64,000 nt of DNA from Bedellia somnulentella (GCA_963576735.1 OY755187.1:2852001-2916000); one strand, 5' to 3'; positions 11,005-19,869 are shown, counted from the stretch's first letter. The notes: generated from the letters alone by a model not told the origin. Translations and numbers: made by a program.

Positions 11005-11212
11005 ATTTATAAATAAAAGATGTTATTAAAGGAAAGAAAAATTTCGACATTGGCGGGGTTCGAACCCGCGACCTTCGGGTATACGCCCCCGTCGCTCTGC
11101 CGTCTGTTAGTCGCGGGTTCGAACCCCGCCAGTGTCGAAATTTTTCTTTCCTTTAATAACATCTTTTATTTATAAATAAATACATATACTCACGGCTATA
11201 AATCCAGGGGTA
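10970..11212. repeat. 103-bp-arm palindrome with tRNA-like core, unit 1
   Basis: Arms 10970-11072 and 11110-11212 are reverse complements with one visible mismatch, separated by 37 nt. Each arm holds the self-complementary B-box-like GGTTCGAACC (11057-11066 and 11116-11125). On the minus strand the centre reads like a tRNA 3' half (GGCAGAGCGACGGGG, then GGTCGCGGGTTCGAACCC). RNA or single-stranded DNA from it would form a very stable hairpin. Confidence 0.95.
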
Positions 11213-11249
11213 AATGTATATGTAGTGTGCATCCAGAATCAATTGGAAT

Positions 11250-11483
11250 GCTGTGTAGTGTCGGCTTAGAATTGCACTATACCATCTTTCTTATGGGTGT
11301 ACGTAAGAAGCGACTAACAGTATTGGCGCCTTGAAGGGTTTTTGGGCAATGTGGGGAGACCCATCACCAACAACCTTTATTTTTCATCATTTCCCCACTT
11401 AAGACTTTCCAAAAGTGGCTGAGGTATTTCCAATTCCTTAGCTCTGGCTACCCCTGGATTTATAGCCGTGAGTATATGTATTT
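11250..11483 (+). mobile_element. SINE-A in array unit 2
   Basis: Same sequence as the unit 1 copy, shifted by 479 bp. Confidence 0.9.
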
Positions 11484-11691
11484 ATTTATAAATAAAAGAT
11501 GTTATTAAAGGAAAGAAAAATTTCGACATTGGCGGGGTTCGAACCCGCGACCTTCGGGTATACGCCCCCGTCGCTCTGCCGTCTGTTAGTCGCGGGTTCG
11601 AACCCCGCCAGTGTCGAAATTTTTCTTTCCTTTAATAACATCTTTTATTTATAAATAAATACATATACTCACGGCTATAAATCCAGGGGTA
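11449..11691. repeat. 103-bp-arm palindrome, unit 2
   Basis: Second copy of the fold-back with the same arms and 37-nt spacer, shifted by 479 bp. Confidence 0.95.
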
Positions 11692-11728
11692 AATGTATAT
11701 GTAGTGTGCATCCAGAATCAATTGGAAT

Positions 11729-11962
11729 GCTGTGTAGTGTCGGCTTGGAATTGCACTATACCATCTTTCTTATGGGTGTACGTAAGAAGCGACTAACAGT
11801 ATTGGCGCCTTGAAGGGTTTTTGGGCAATGTGGGGAGACCCATCACCAACAACCTTTATTTTTCATCATTTCCCCACTTAAGACTTTCCAAAAGTGGCTG
11901 AGGTATTTCCAATTCCTTAGCTCTGGCTACCCCTGGATTTATAGCCGTGAGTATATGTATTT
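11729..11962 (+). mobile_element. SINE-A in array unit 3
   Basis: Third copy, carrying the A-to-G change in CGGCTTGGAATT. Confidence 0.9.
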
Positions 11963-12130
11963 ATTTATAAATAAAAGATGTTATTAAAGGAAAGAAAAAT
12001 TTCGACATTGGCGGGGTTCGAACCCGCGACCTTCGGGTATACGCCCCCGTCGCTCTGCCGTCTGTTAGTCGCGGGTTCGAACCCCGCCAGTGTCGAAATT
12101 TTTCTTTCCTTTAATAACATCTTTTATTTA
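11928..12130. repeat. palindrome of unit 3, right arm truncated
   Basis: The left arm is complete (11928-12030). The right arm starts at 12068 and stops at 12130 before the SINE-A-derived part, changing to AAAGTAATAATCC. The same GTAATAATC end is seen in the related element at 16306-16392, so this junction may be the element's original 3' end. Confidence 0.9.
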
Positions 12131-12787
12131 AAAGTAATAATCCCCACATGAGGAATTCATGTCCAAAACATTGAATTATATGTATTTATGTAATCAATTG
12201 TAATCAATTTAACTATCTCTTTGTAACAAAAAAAAGTAGGTACTCTTAAAGATCAAAGAGGTAAGCAAATTATATTACAAAACGACGCTCATCCGCGAAA
12301 CCCAATATCTATTGAAAATGAAACGGTCGACTGCGCCGGCGCAGCGAATATATCCATTCTTAAGAGCATCCGCATCCTAGAATAGATCATAATAATTCAC
12401 AACGGTTATATTTGTGTACTAATAATATTGTAGTCGGAACAGACACTTTTGTTTGTTGAGGTTTTGGCGAAGAATCTTAGAAAACACGTTTTGATGAAAC
12501 TTAAAGATAAGTATTAAAACATAGTAAACGGAGACAAAAAATCCAAATTGATAAGAAATATATTGTATTATTGACATATTTTTCAGCATTGTGTGATATT
12601 TTAAGTTTTGGTATGGTCATGTTTGTTATATGAAATACAGCTTTCCAAAAACTGCGATATGTACAAACTATTTATGTAGTGGTAAGAAGCACCATGAAAT
12701 ATATGTTATACTTTCCTATGTGAGTTCTCCGACTAAACAACCCTGGTGTATCAAGTAATTAGTAAAGCAAATGCTAGCCTCCTAAGG
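12131..12787. other. AT-rich spacer with a CpG-containing patch
   Basis: No gene is seen. At 12328-12345 there is a small palindromic GC patch (CTGCGCCGGCGCAG), a perfect 14-bp dyad. Confidence 0.4.
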
Positions 12788-12910
12788 TGAAGTGATGGCT
12801 TAGAATAGCACTTACCTATTCTTAATTTTAAAATCAAGTGAATCATTTATCAACTCTGTACTACTAAACTTTTAGGATTTATTGCCTTGAGTAAATGTGA
12901 ATGCATGAAT
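12788..12910 (+). mobile_element. SINE-A, degenerate
   Basis: The ends are recognisable (GGCTTAGAATAGCACTTACC and TTTATTGCCTTGAGTAAATG). The middle is deleted. An old copy. Confidence 0.5.
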
Positions 12911-13137
12911 GTGTAAAAAACATGATATTTTTACATATTTATTCTTTATTATTTAACAAAAAATGTGAGCCAACTATACTTTATGCAGTTCAAACAAAGC
13001 ACTTTGGTGACGTCTTGCAATAATAAGCGGAAAAGGTGCCAGTTGCGGCCGCTTGCTGCTTCTCGTAGCTCAGTTACGACTAATTTCAATTCGACGATGA
13101 AAAAATATTGTCACAAAGAAAATGTTTAGATTTTAAC

Positions 13138-13262
13138 TGTGTGAGAAGAATAATGAATGTAAGGGAAGCAAGAGAGGTTTGTTAAGATCGTACTAAGTGG
13201 CGATTGAAAGTCTCTGCCCACCCCAATGGGAATAATGGGCGTGAGTATAAGTAAGTAAGTAT
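13138..13262 (+). mobile_element. LINE-C 3' end
   Basis: Matches the LINE-C coding end (AAGCAAGAGAGGTTTG; CTCTGCCCACCCCAATGGGA) and the tail GCGTGAGTATAAGTAAGTAA, where the usual ATGT repeat reads AAGT. Confidence 0.75.
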
Positions 13263-13263
13263 T

Positions 13264-13336
13264 TAAAGTTGCTGATACCTCTGCCAACCCCTTCGGGGAT
13301 ATAAGGCGTGAACGTTTGAGTTTGAGTTGAGTTGTT
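13264..13336 (+). mobile_element. SINE-B 3' end only
   Basis: Carries CCTCTGCCAACCCCTTCGGG and GGCGTGAACG followed by GTTTGAGTTGAGTTG. It sits directly behind a LINE-C tail, so it is part of a nested cluster. Confidence 0.65.
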
Positions 13337-13404
13337 GTAAAGGCGTTATAACATCGGCAATTATCTGTTTTCCACATATTCGACGTTATTATTTTCAGCA
13401 TTTA

Positions 13405-13521
13405 TGATAAGAATGATGGATATAAATGAAGCAAGAAATGATTTCCAGGAACGTACGAAGTGGCGATGGATATTGTCTGCCACCCAAATGGGAGCTAATG
13501 GCGTGAGTATATGTATGCATT
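13405..13521 (+). mobile_element. LINE-C 3' end
   Basis: A second LINE-C fragment in this cluster (ATAAATGAAGCAAGAAATGA; ACGTACGAAGTGGCGATGG) with the tail GGCGTGAGTATATGTATGCA. It diverges from the 13138 copy, so the two are separate insertions. Confidence 0.7.
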
Positions 13522-13911
13522 TTGAATATCATTCTTCTAAAGTTAAAAGTATTCTTAGCATTACTTCCTTGCTATCGTTATGACTAGTCAATAAAATATA
13601 TTTGTCGCATTCACACGCACCCAGTAACATTTTCGTCAAGCCAAATTATTTGAAGCAAGCTGCTCCATTCATTTTATAATCGCTAACGATAGCTCTCGCT
13701 GACATTATTTGTGCTACTCCACTTAGTTATTGTGCGATATTAATTGGTGACGGCGATTTGGCGGGATGCCTTGGTATGATTTTGGAATTATTTTGTAGAT
13801 AGGCGTACAAAGGTCGAGGATTGTATTTCCATTATGGTCAAATTTTCATAAATATATTTTTTTTAATTTCTTCTTTGCTGTTTTAATAACGGCGTTTTTT
13901 TGCGAAGATTT

Positions 13912-14024
13912 CCGTGTTGCTTTTGAGAGCGCATATGTTGCATGAGAAGTGAGTAACTGATAGATTACTCATATAGAATCTGTCAGTATCTCACCTCTCT
14001 TATGACATACTCGCTCTCACACGG
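13912..14024. repeat. long imperfect hairpin, MITE- or precursor-like
   Basis: Arms 13925-13964 and 13979-14018 pair over 40 positions with about ten mismatches around a 14-nt loop. The flanking CCGTGT (13912-13917) and ACACGG (14019-14024) extend the dyad after a 7-nt bulge. The shape could be a small fold-back transposon relic or a miRNA-like precursor. Confidence 0.7.
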
Positions 14025-14748
14025 CTCATAATACGAGGGCATAAGTAATTATAGATCAATTCAATAACTTTTTGTTGTTTTCGCGCATCCTTCCGAATTC
14101 TTACTATACCTTTTAATAAGATAGCGAAAAAAAATTTTTTTTAATATGCAATTAGATATATATAAGAACTTTTTATAGGAAATTAGATATAAGTACTTTC
14201 ATAAGAACCAATAAAATTAAACTTAAAACACTAACGCCAAGCTACAAAGCAACTTAACCTCTGAAAATAATTTGGCATCTCATTAAGACATATCTCACCG
14301 CCACATGAGTTACAGCCTAGTAAAACTAAATGAATAACGAGCATTGTTCACAATGAGATCTCACTGTGACATAGGTATTCGTTTAGTCTGTGACTTACGG
14401 CCAACAAAGTCAATTGTCTGCGCTAAATGCGGCGGAGAATAAGCAAAAAACGGTTGGTGAAGCCTGGTTGACGGGTGGACATACGGGGCTGCGATTGTGG
14501 TACTATTTAGTGAGAAAAAAATATGTGTTCACTAATATTAATGAAGAAAATATCCCCGTTTAGAAGGAAGAAGATAACATTTTAGTTAGTTAAATTTACG
14601 GTGTCCCCATAATTTTTTTCGTAATGGGCTGCGTTGCCTGGCAGATTTTTTAAATCTTAAAATTCTAATGCGATCAACGAGAAATGCATGAGAAAAAAAA
14701 TCCTTAATAGATTTCTTACTTAACAATGATTTCATACTTAATTATACT
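14025..14748. other. AT-rich spacer, no recognised feature
   Basis: No repeat or gene is recognised. ATTAGATATA occurs twice within about 30 bp near 14152-14193, a minor local duplication. Confidence 0.4.
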
Positions 14749-14852
14749 AACGCCCGTTGTTCCGATTGGGGTAGGCAGAGACTATAGATCGCCACTTTGT
14801 ACACTCCAGGCAAATCTCTCTTGCTTCTGCCACATTCTTTATTCTTCTCATA
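14749..14852 (-). mobile_element. LINE-C 3' end, tail lost
   Basis: In reverse: the LINE-C coding end (CGATTGGGGTAGGCAGAGAC; GATCGCCACTTTGTAC). The usual ATGT tail is degraded to TAATTATACTAACG. Confidence 0.75.
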
Positions 14853-14941
14853 TGATTTCATGTTAAATAAAATTAAAATCACTATACAAACATGGGTATA
14901 ATAGAATAAATGAGGATGGTATTTATTACCAACAAGAACAG

Positions 14942-15029
14942 CTTCCAAAAGTGGCTTAGGAATTTCTATTTTCTCAGCTCTGGCTACCCCTTTTAGGGAT
15001 TCATAGCCGTGAGTATATGTATGTATGTA
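14942..15029 (+). mobile_element. SINE-A 3' part, 5'-truncated
   Basis: Starts at TTCCAAAAGTGGCTTAGGAA and runs to the complete tail GTGAGTATATGTATGTATG. The 5' two thirds are missing. Confidence 0.8.
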
Positions 15030-15898
15030 ACAGCTATAATCTCTCGTGTTTTAACCACAAGTAAAACATAAAAAGAAACGTAACCCCGTACGTCCACCCC
15101 ACAGTTGTGTCTAAAAAGGGCTTAGTTCAAGGATGGTGACTCTCATCTTTATTAATTTAAACAAATGTCCGCCATTGTTTGTTTTTGTGGACAATCACTG
15201 TCAGAACCGCGGGTTTATAGTGTGGTTGCGCTCCGCAGAAAATGTATGACACCGTAAATCAAATGTGTGTAAGTGGCGAAGGGCTGGGTGCTAAAGATGA
15301 AACGGGTTAATAATATAGGCTATTAAGTATTAAAAAAATAAAAATAGAGTAGGAATGTTTTGGTTTAGAATAGTTAGTTATAGTTATATGCCCTCGTCTT
15401 GTCAAAAAAAGCTATCGAAATGAGAATTTCATCTATTTTAAGCAAACAGAATTAGCCAATTTATTTCAATCGCTTATTTCATTTTATTTTTAGGTAATTT
15501 CGATATTCCATGCGGACTCTTTCTACGCTAGCAACATATTTTTTGTTCGTTTTACTTACATCGATGTTTTTCAATATTGCAATATGACCTTTAATCATTA
15601 TCATCTCTCATTGACTTACTCTCAATACCCGACTTAGTTAATTTGATATCAGTTCAGTGAAAGTTTAGAAAAAGATTGGGTTCTCAAATACGTGTCTTTG
15701 TTAAAATCAAGAATTTGGATGAGGCAGAAATACTAAGATATTTTATGAGAAAATCATTGTGTTTCCACGTTTTTTTCATAAAATATATTCTAATTCCACA
15801 TGGTTTTTTTTTATCCTGACATCTAAAGGTTGCCTAGGATTCCAAATTTTTTTTTCCATAATTTGAATGTTTATGACATGAAAACCTCATGTAAAGAT
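15030..15898. other. AT-rich spacer, possible weak fused splice site
   Basis: No gene or repeat is recognised. At about 15485-15500 TTCATTTTATTTTTAG is followed by GTAATT, an acceptor directly joined to a weak donor, poorer than the sites at 8545 and 40689. Confidence 0.35.
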
Positions 15899-16297
15899 GG
15901 CTTATTCCGTTTATCCACCCTAAAACAGCCTCCCTAAGTCGGATCCGTCCCCGTTCAGGGTGGATATCCAGAATGCATATAATATGGTTCTTCCGATTTT
16001 TTACCCCAAGTACAGTAATTTGCAGAAACATACACAACACAAAATGGGTCCAAGAAACAACGTGAACATTAAAATACTTAAGAAAAAAATACCTACTTTC
16101 TTACTTACAGTTTGAATAAAAATATCTTACAAACTTAGGGTCTTTTTTCTGTAAATGACGTAGGCAGGGTAGAAAATCGGAAGGACCATATTATATGCAT
16201 TCTGGATATCTATCCAGTTCAGGGTGGCTAGACGGACATGCGTTTCCGAATATCCGACTTAGGGAGTCTGTTTTAGGGTGGATAAACGGAATAAGCC
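15899..16297. repeat. 399-bp fold-back element
   Basis: The left arm 15899-16006 matches the reverse complement of 16168-16297 (GGCTTATTCCGTTTATCC; CCAGAATGCATATAATATGG). The right arm carries about 20 extra bases near its middle. The inner spacer is about 160 bp of AT-rich DNA. No transposase is present. It looks like a MITE or an inverted pair of one unknown element. The open frame over the right arm is not convincing. Confidence 0.85.
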
Positions 16298-16305
16298 GTG
16301 AAGAT

Positions 16306-16392
16306 CATGGCGGGGTTCGAACCCGCGACCTCGGGTATACTCGGGTTCGAACCCGAAATCGAAATTTTTTCCTTTATTTATTAGTAATAATC
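16306..16392 (+). mobile_element. tRNA-like element related to the 11-kb palindrome
   Basis: Contains GGCGGGGTTCGAACCCGCGA and a second GGGTTCGAACCC, then TCGAAATTTTTTCC and TTAGTAATAATC. The same blocks occur in the 479-bp array, here in a shorter form without a SINE-A. Confidence 0.5.
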
Positions 16393-16699
16393 ATTTCCAC
16401 CCTAGATTTCGTTTTTATTTTATTTTACATTAAACATCATCTTTTTACAGCCAATTCACCATACACGATCTCTATCCTCAAAGTCAGTCAAACCATTACC
16501 CAGTCTCTTCAGATCTCCATTCAACCCAGAACGCGTAACAATGTATCTCTGTCCGTTTGTCTGCACAAGACAGTATTGTTAGTAAGGATATAAAACGCGG
16601 AGTGTGACATCTTCGAGGAATCACTAACTGTATTACTAAGAACTGCGTTACTCGCAGACTACTAGGGAATATATAGATGGTGAAGCAGGATGATAGTAT

Positions 16700-16797
16700 G
16701 CCTTGGAGAAACTTCGCCTTTACGTACGACGACTGCCGTGACTTCTTCGTCTGGAGGTGGCGGGTTCGATCTCCGCTGGGAGCAATATATATGTGAT
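16700..16797 (+). mobile_element. tRNA-derived SINE fragment
   Basis: A B-box-like GGCGGGTTCGATCTCCGCTG (core at about 16763) is followed by GGAGCAATATATATGTG, typical of lepidopteran tRNA-headed SINEs. The A box is not clear. No cloverleaf forms, so it is not a working tRNA gene. Confidence 0.45.
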
Positions 16798-16802
16798 GTT
16801 AT

Positions 16803-17044
16803 TTGCCGTGTAGTGTCGTCTTAGAATAGCACTACCCCATTTCTTCCGGTGAGGCGTAAGAGGCGACTAACGGTATGGGGCTATAAAGGGATTTTTGGGC
16901 GATGCGGTAGGAGACCCATCACCAACAACCTTTATTTTTACTATCTTTTCCCCACTCAAATTTCCAAAAGTGGCTGAGGAATTTCTAATTCTTTAGCTCT
17001 GGCTACCCATTCCTGGGATTTATAGCCGTGAGTATATGTTGTAT
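16803..17044 (+). mobile_element. SINE-A, subfamily A1
   Basis: Near full length with the A1 markers (CATTTCTTCCGGTGAGGCG; TTCCTGGGATTTATAGCC) and the tail GTGAGTATATGTTGTATG. The 3' half shares several substitutions with the copy at 1281. Confidence 0.9.
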
Positions 17045-17378
17045 GTTACTTATATGTGTATTAAACAATATTAAATATATCGTTGAGTGAGTATCCCATA
17101 ATTCCAGCTCTACTTACTTTGGGTCTAACTTAGTAATGTGTAAAATGTGTCCGTATATTTATTTATTTGTCTTAAGATTAAAAGCACTAATAACACTTTT
17201 GAGCAATTAGAAAGAAAAGTTACATTTTAATTATTATAAGTGAAATTGACAGCCGGCTAAGTACTCATCATAAATAAACAAACTTAAACAGTCTACACTT
17301 TTTCATTAGTCGGAGTAGTTACTAGTCAAACGTCTTAGTTCTACTTTGATGTGTAAACTGAGCTTATTTTTATGTTTA
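17045..17378. other. AT-rich spacer, nothing recognised
   Basis: No repeat block or coding signal was found between the two SINE-A copies. Confidence 0.4.
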
Positions 17379-17626
17379 GCTATGTAGTGTTGGCTTAGAA
17401 TAGCACTATCTAATTTCTTTCCGTTAGTATTCGTAAGAGGCGACTAAGGGTATGGGCATTTTAAAGTAGTTTTTAGGCGATACGGTTTGAGACCCATCAC
17501 CAACGATACTTTATTTCTACCATCTTGTTCACTATCAATTCAAAATATGCCTGAGGAGTTTCTAGCTCTGAAGCTCTGGCTACTTCATTTTTGGATTTAT
17601 GGCCGTGAGTATATGTTTGTATGTAT
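17379..17626 (+). mobile_element. SINE-A, subfamily A2, diverged
   Basis: Full-length outline with A2 features (CGATACTTTATTTCTACC; GGAGTTTCTAGCTCTGAAGC; GGATTTATGGCCGTGAG). Its ATGTATGAC tail is the insertion site of the next SINE-A. Confidence 0.9.
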
Positions 17627-17632
17627 GACTAT

Positions 17633-17830
17633 GTTGCCGTGTAGTGCCGGCTTAGAATGTCGCTACCCCTTTCTACCCACGGGTGTCGTAAGAGGCGACT
17701 AAGGGTATTGGGGCTTTTTATTGATTTTGAGCGATGGCCTTTTCCCCACTCAACTTCCAAAAGTGGCTGAGGAATTTATAAATCCTTGGCTCTGGCACCC
17801 CTTCTAGGGAATTATAGCCGTGAGTATATG
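17633..17830 (+). mobile_element. SINE-A, subfamily A3, inserted at the tail of another SINE-A
   Basis: The 5' half is A2-like (AATGTCGCTACCCCTTTC) and the 3' half A1-like (CCAAAAGTGGCTGAGGAATT; AGGGAATTATAGCC), with a central deletion. The exact 10-bp duplication TGTATGACTA (17622-17631 and 17831-17840) shows insertion into the previous copy's tail. Confidence 0.93.
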
Positions 17831-17844
17831 TGTATGACTAATTA

Positions 17845-18004
17845 CAACGCCACGTAGGTTTGCTAACGTGGTTTTCTCTCACCGTTAACAACCACGATAA
17901 ATTAACCACAAATATGACTTTAGAAAAGACAAATTGGTGCGGGCCCGACCCGAGATTCAAACCCTCATCGTCTGTACGATGTGTTGTACCCACTGAGCTA
18001 TAAA
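17845..18004 (-). mobile_element. SINE-B, 3' part missing
   Basis: In reverse, the copy holds the core, the GACAAATTGGTG region and the tRNA-like head ending at the A box side (CCCACTGAGCTATAAAAG). The 3' domain with the E-boxes is absent. Confidence 0.85.
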
Positions 18005-18020
18005 AGTTTTTATTGAATTA

Positions 18021-18233
18021 ACATACATACATATACTCACGCCGTTAATTCCCATTGGGGTAGGCAGAGACTATCGATCGCCAATTCGTACGATCCTGGC
18101 AAACTCCTCTTGCTTCGTCTACATCCATCAATCTTTTCATACATGCTCTTTTATTCTTCATACTTCGGACGCCTGCCTGTTTAAGCACACTCTCAATTTG
18201 ATCCAAGTGTGTCTTTCGTGGCCGTCCACTACT
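18021..18233 (-). pseudogene. LINE-C 3' end with best-preserved coding remnant
   Basis: On the minus strand 18230-18045 stays open for 61 codons and a TAA. It contains SGRPRKTHLDQI, SMKNKRACMKRLMD, ARGVCQDRTNWRSIV and the end SAYPNGN. GRPRK...DR.xWR..V is a usual C-terminal signature of non-LTR retrotransposon polyproteins. The tail GGCGTGAGTATATGTATGTATG equals the SINE-A tail. It is 5'-truncated, as expected for LINE insertions. The clade cannot be fixed without the reverse transcriptase domain. Confidence 0.9.
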
Positions 18234-18433
18234 AATTTAATGTATTGATAACTCATAAAGGTATTAAACATATAGAGAGTGGATTAATCACAATTAAACA
18301 TCGTTTTGATGTAATGTCTCCATCCCCTTTACAAACATTATCAGGGAAATTTCATGCGATTCTGCTAACATTTGAATATTTGAAAACGAAGCTAAATTAT
18401 AACCTTTGTTAATTATTCAAGTTTATTGGCTAT

Positions 18434-18664
18434 TGCCGTGTAGTGCCGGCTTAGAATGTCGCTACCCCTTTTTACCCACGGGTGTCGTAAGAGGCGACTA
18501 AGGGTATTGGGGCTTTTTATTGGATTTTGGGCGACCCATTACCAAAACCTTTATTTTTACCATCTTTTCCCCACTCAACTTCCAAAAGTGGCTGAGGAAT
18601 TTATAATTCCTTAGCTCTGGCTACCCCTTCTAGGGAAATATAGCCGTGAGTATATGTATGTATG
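18434..18664 (+). mobile_element. SINE-A, subfamily A3, with target-site duplication
   Basis: A3 markers (GTGCCGGCTTAGAATGTCGC; GGAATTTATAATTCCTTAGC). TTATTGG occurs at 18423-18429 and 18665-18671 as a short target duplication. Confidence 0.9.
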
Positions 18665-18688
18665 TTATTGGTATCTAATGTGTCTTTC

Positions 18689-18927
18689 ACCGTGCAGTAC
18701 ACCGACTTAGAATGTCACTTCCCTTTCTACCCACGGGTGTCGTAAGAGGCGAGAGGGTATGGGGGTTTTTAAGTGGTTTCTGAGCGCGGTTGAAAACCCA
18801 TCATCAACGGTACTTAATAAATATACCATCTTGTCCCCATCAACTCCCAAATGTGGCTGAGGAGTTTCTAGCTCTGGCTACCTGTTTTTGGGATTTATGG
18901 CCGTGAGTATATGCATTTATGTATGTA
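18689..18927 (+). mobile_element. SINE-A, subfamily A2
   Basis: A2 markers (CTTTCTACCCACGGGTGTCG; CATCTTGTCCCCATCAACTC; TTTTTGGGATTTATGGCC) and the tail GTGAGTATATGCATTTATGT. The 5' end is mutated (CCGTGCAGTACACCGAC). Confidence 0.88.
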
Positions 18928-19365
18928 AATTTTGTTTTAATAATCCATTGATTTCAGACAAATGCTTAAATATTAAGTAATATAAAAAAACGCAACATTA
19001 AAGTAAAGAAAGTATTAGTGTGAATCATGTGTAAGTATTTTTGCGTGGACGACATTAAATTTTAGCAAAATTGAGCCTACATTGATATCTCCGGAACCGA
19101 ATAATTAGAGAATAACCAAGTTCTTAGTTGAACCCTCTGTAATAACAAGGGTTGCATAACAAAATACTAAACGTTACCCCTTGTGCGTGTTTTCAACCTT
19201 ATTCTCATTGCCATAAGGGCGATGATAAGTGCAAATGTAACTTTGTTGCCAAGTTTCTTAATATTGAGTAAGTATAGATTTATGTCGGTACGTGATTCCT
19301 TTGAGAGGTGGATAGACTTATAAACTTCAGGGTGAGTTGATTTATTTCACCTTGATAGCTAGATA
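18928..19365. other. AT-rich spacer, no recognised feature
   Basis: No repeat or gene is recognised in this stretch. Confidence 0.4.
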
Positions 19366-19567
19366 GCTGTGTGATGTCGGTTTAGAATAGCACTAACTCA
19401 TTTCTTTCAAGGCGACTAAAGTTATTGGGGTTTTTAAGTCATTGTTGGGGAAGTGACAACCGCATCGCCCAAAATTCTCTTAAAAGCCCCCAATACCATT
19501 AGTCGCCTCTTATGTACACCTACCGAAAGAAATAGGGTAGTGTTATTCTAAGCCGACACTACACAGC
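19366..19567. repeat. SINE-A fold-back (two 5' halves head to head)
   Basis: A plus-strand SINE-A 5' half (19366-19460) is followed at once by a minus-strand SINE-A 5' half (19461-19567, ending ACACTACACAGC). Together they form a hairpin of nearly 100-bp arms with several mismatches. No 3' tails are present, so it arose by rearrangement and not by two simple insertions. Confidence 0.85.
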
Positions 19568-19640
19568 AAATATGAAATAGTGTTGAAAAACGGTGATGTC
19601 AAAAAAAAATAGCGTAGCTTCGCTTCCGAACAATCAAAAT

Positions 19641-19794
19641 AGTTTTCCATAAGCGTAATACACACTGAGCCCGCCGGGCCGCGGACATTGCCCGGCGACA
19701 TGATCCGGCGGCTAGTGTTGAAAGAATATGTCTAACCTATGTATAAAGCGGGCGGGCTCAGTGAGTATTGTGCTATAGACTAACATGGGAAACT
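19641..19794. repeat. GC-rich inverted repeat, MITE-like
   Basis: AGTTTTCCAT at 19641 pairs with ATGGGAAACT at 19785-19794. Inside, TAATACACACTGAGCCCGCC pairs with GGCGGGCTCAGTGAGTATTG. The right side carries a few extra bases. The middle is very GC-rich (GGGCCGCGGACATTGCCCGG), unlike the surroundings. Confidence 0.6.
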
Positions 19795-19869
19795 GTTAAG
19801 ATTACTCTTAAATGGTAGCATTTTTTCAAATTTTGATTACTTAATTCCTTTATTACCTGGAACTCAATG

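Larger units (their letters stand above)
10732..12130. repeat. 479-bp tandem array, about 2.9 units
   Basis: The sequence repeats with a period of exactly 479 bp (unit starts 10732, 11211, 11690) and breaks off at 12130. The copies look identical by eye except for an A-to-G change in unit 3 (CGGCTTGGAATT). Each unit contains one forward SINE-A followed by a 103-bp-arm inverted repeat. Such high identity means a recent duplication or an assembly error. Confidence 0.97.

Noticed and set aside
11040..11130. Functional tRNA gene
   Set aside because: A B-box and part of a tRNA-like half are present, but no full cloverleaf, and the sequence sits in a palindrome of a repeat.
10732..12130. CRISPR array
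   Set aside because: Only three 479-bp units, no short repeat-spacer pattern, and a eukaryotic setting.
12810..12825. Recursive splice site on the minus strand (GAATAG|GTAAGT)
   Set aside because: No pyrimidine tract, and it falls in a worn SINE-A where CACTACCCCA has mutated to CACTTACCTA.
13126..13401. 91-codon minus frame
   Set aside because: It is the antisense of LINE-C and SINE-B fragments.
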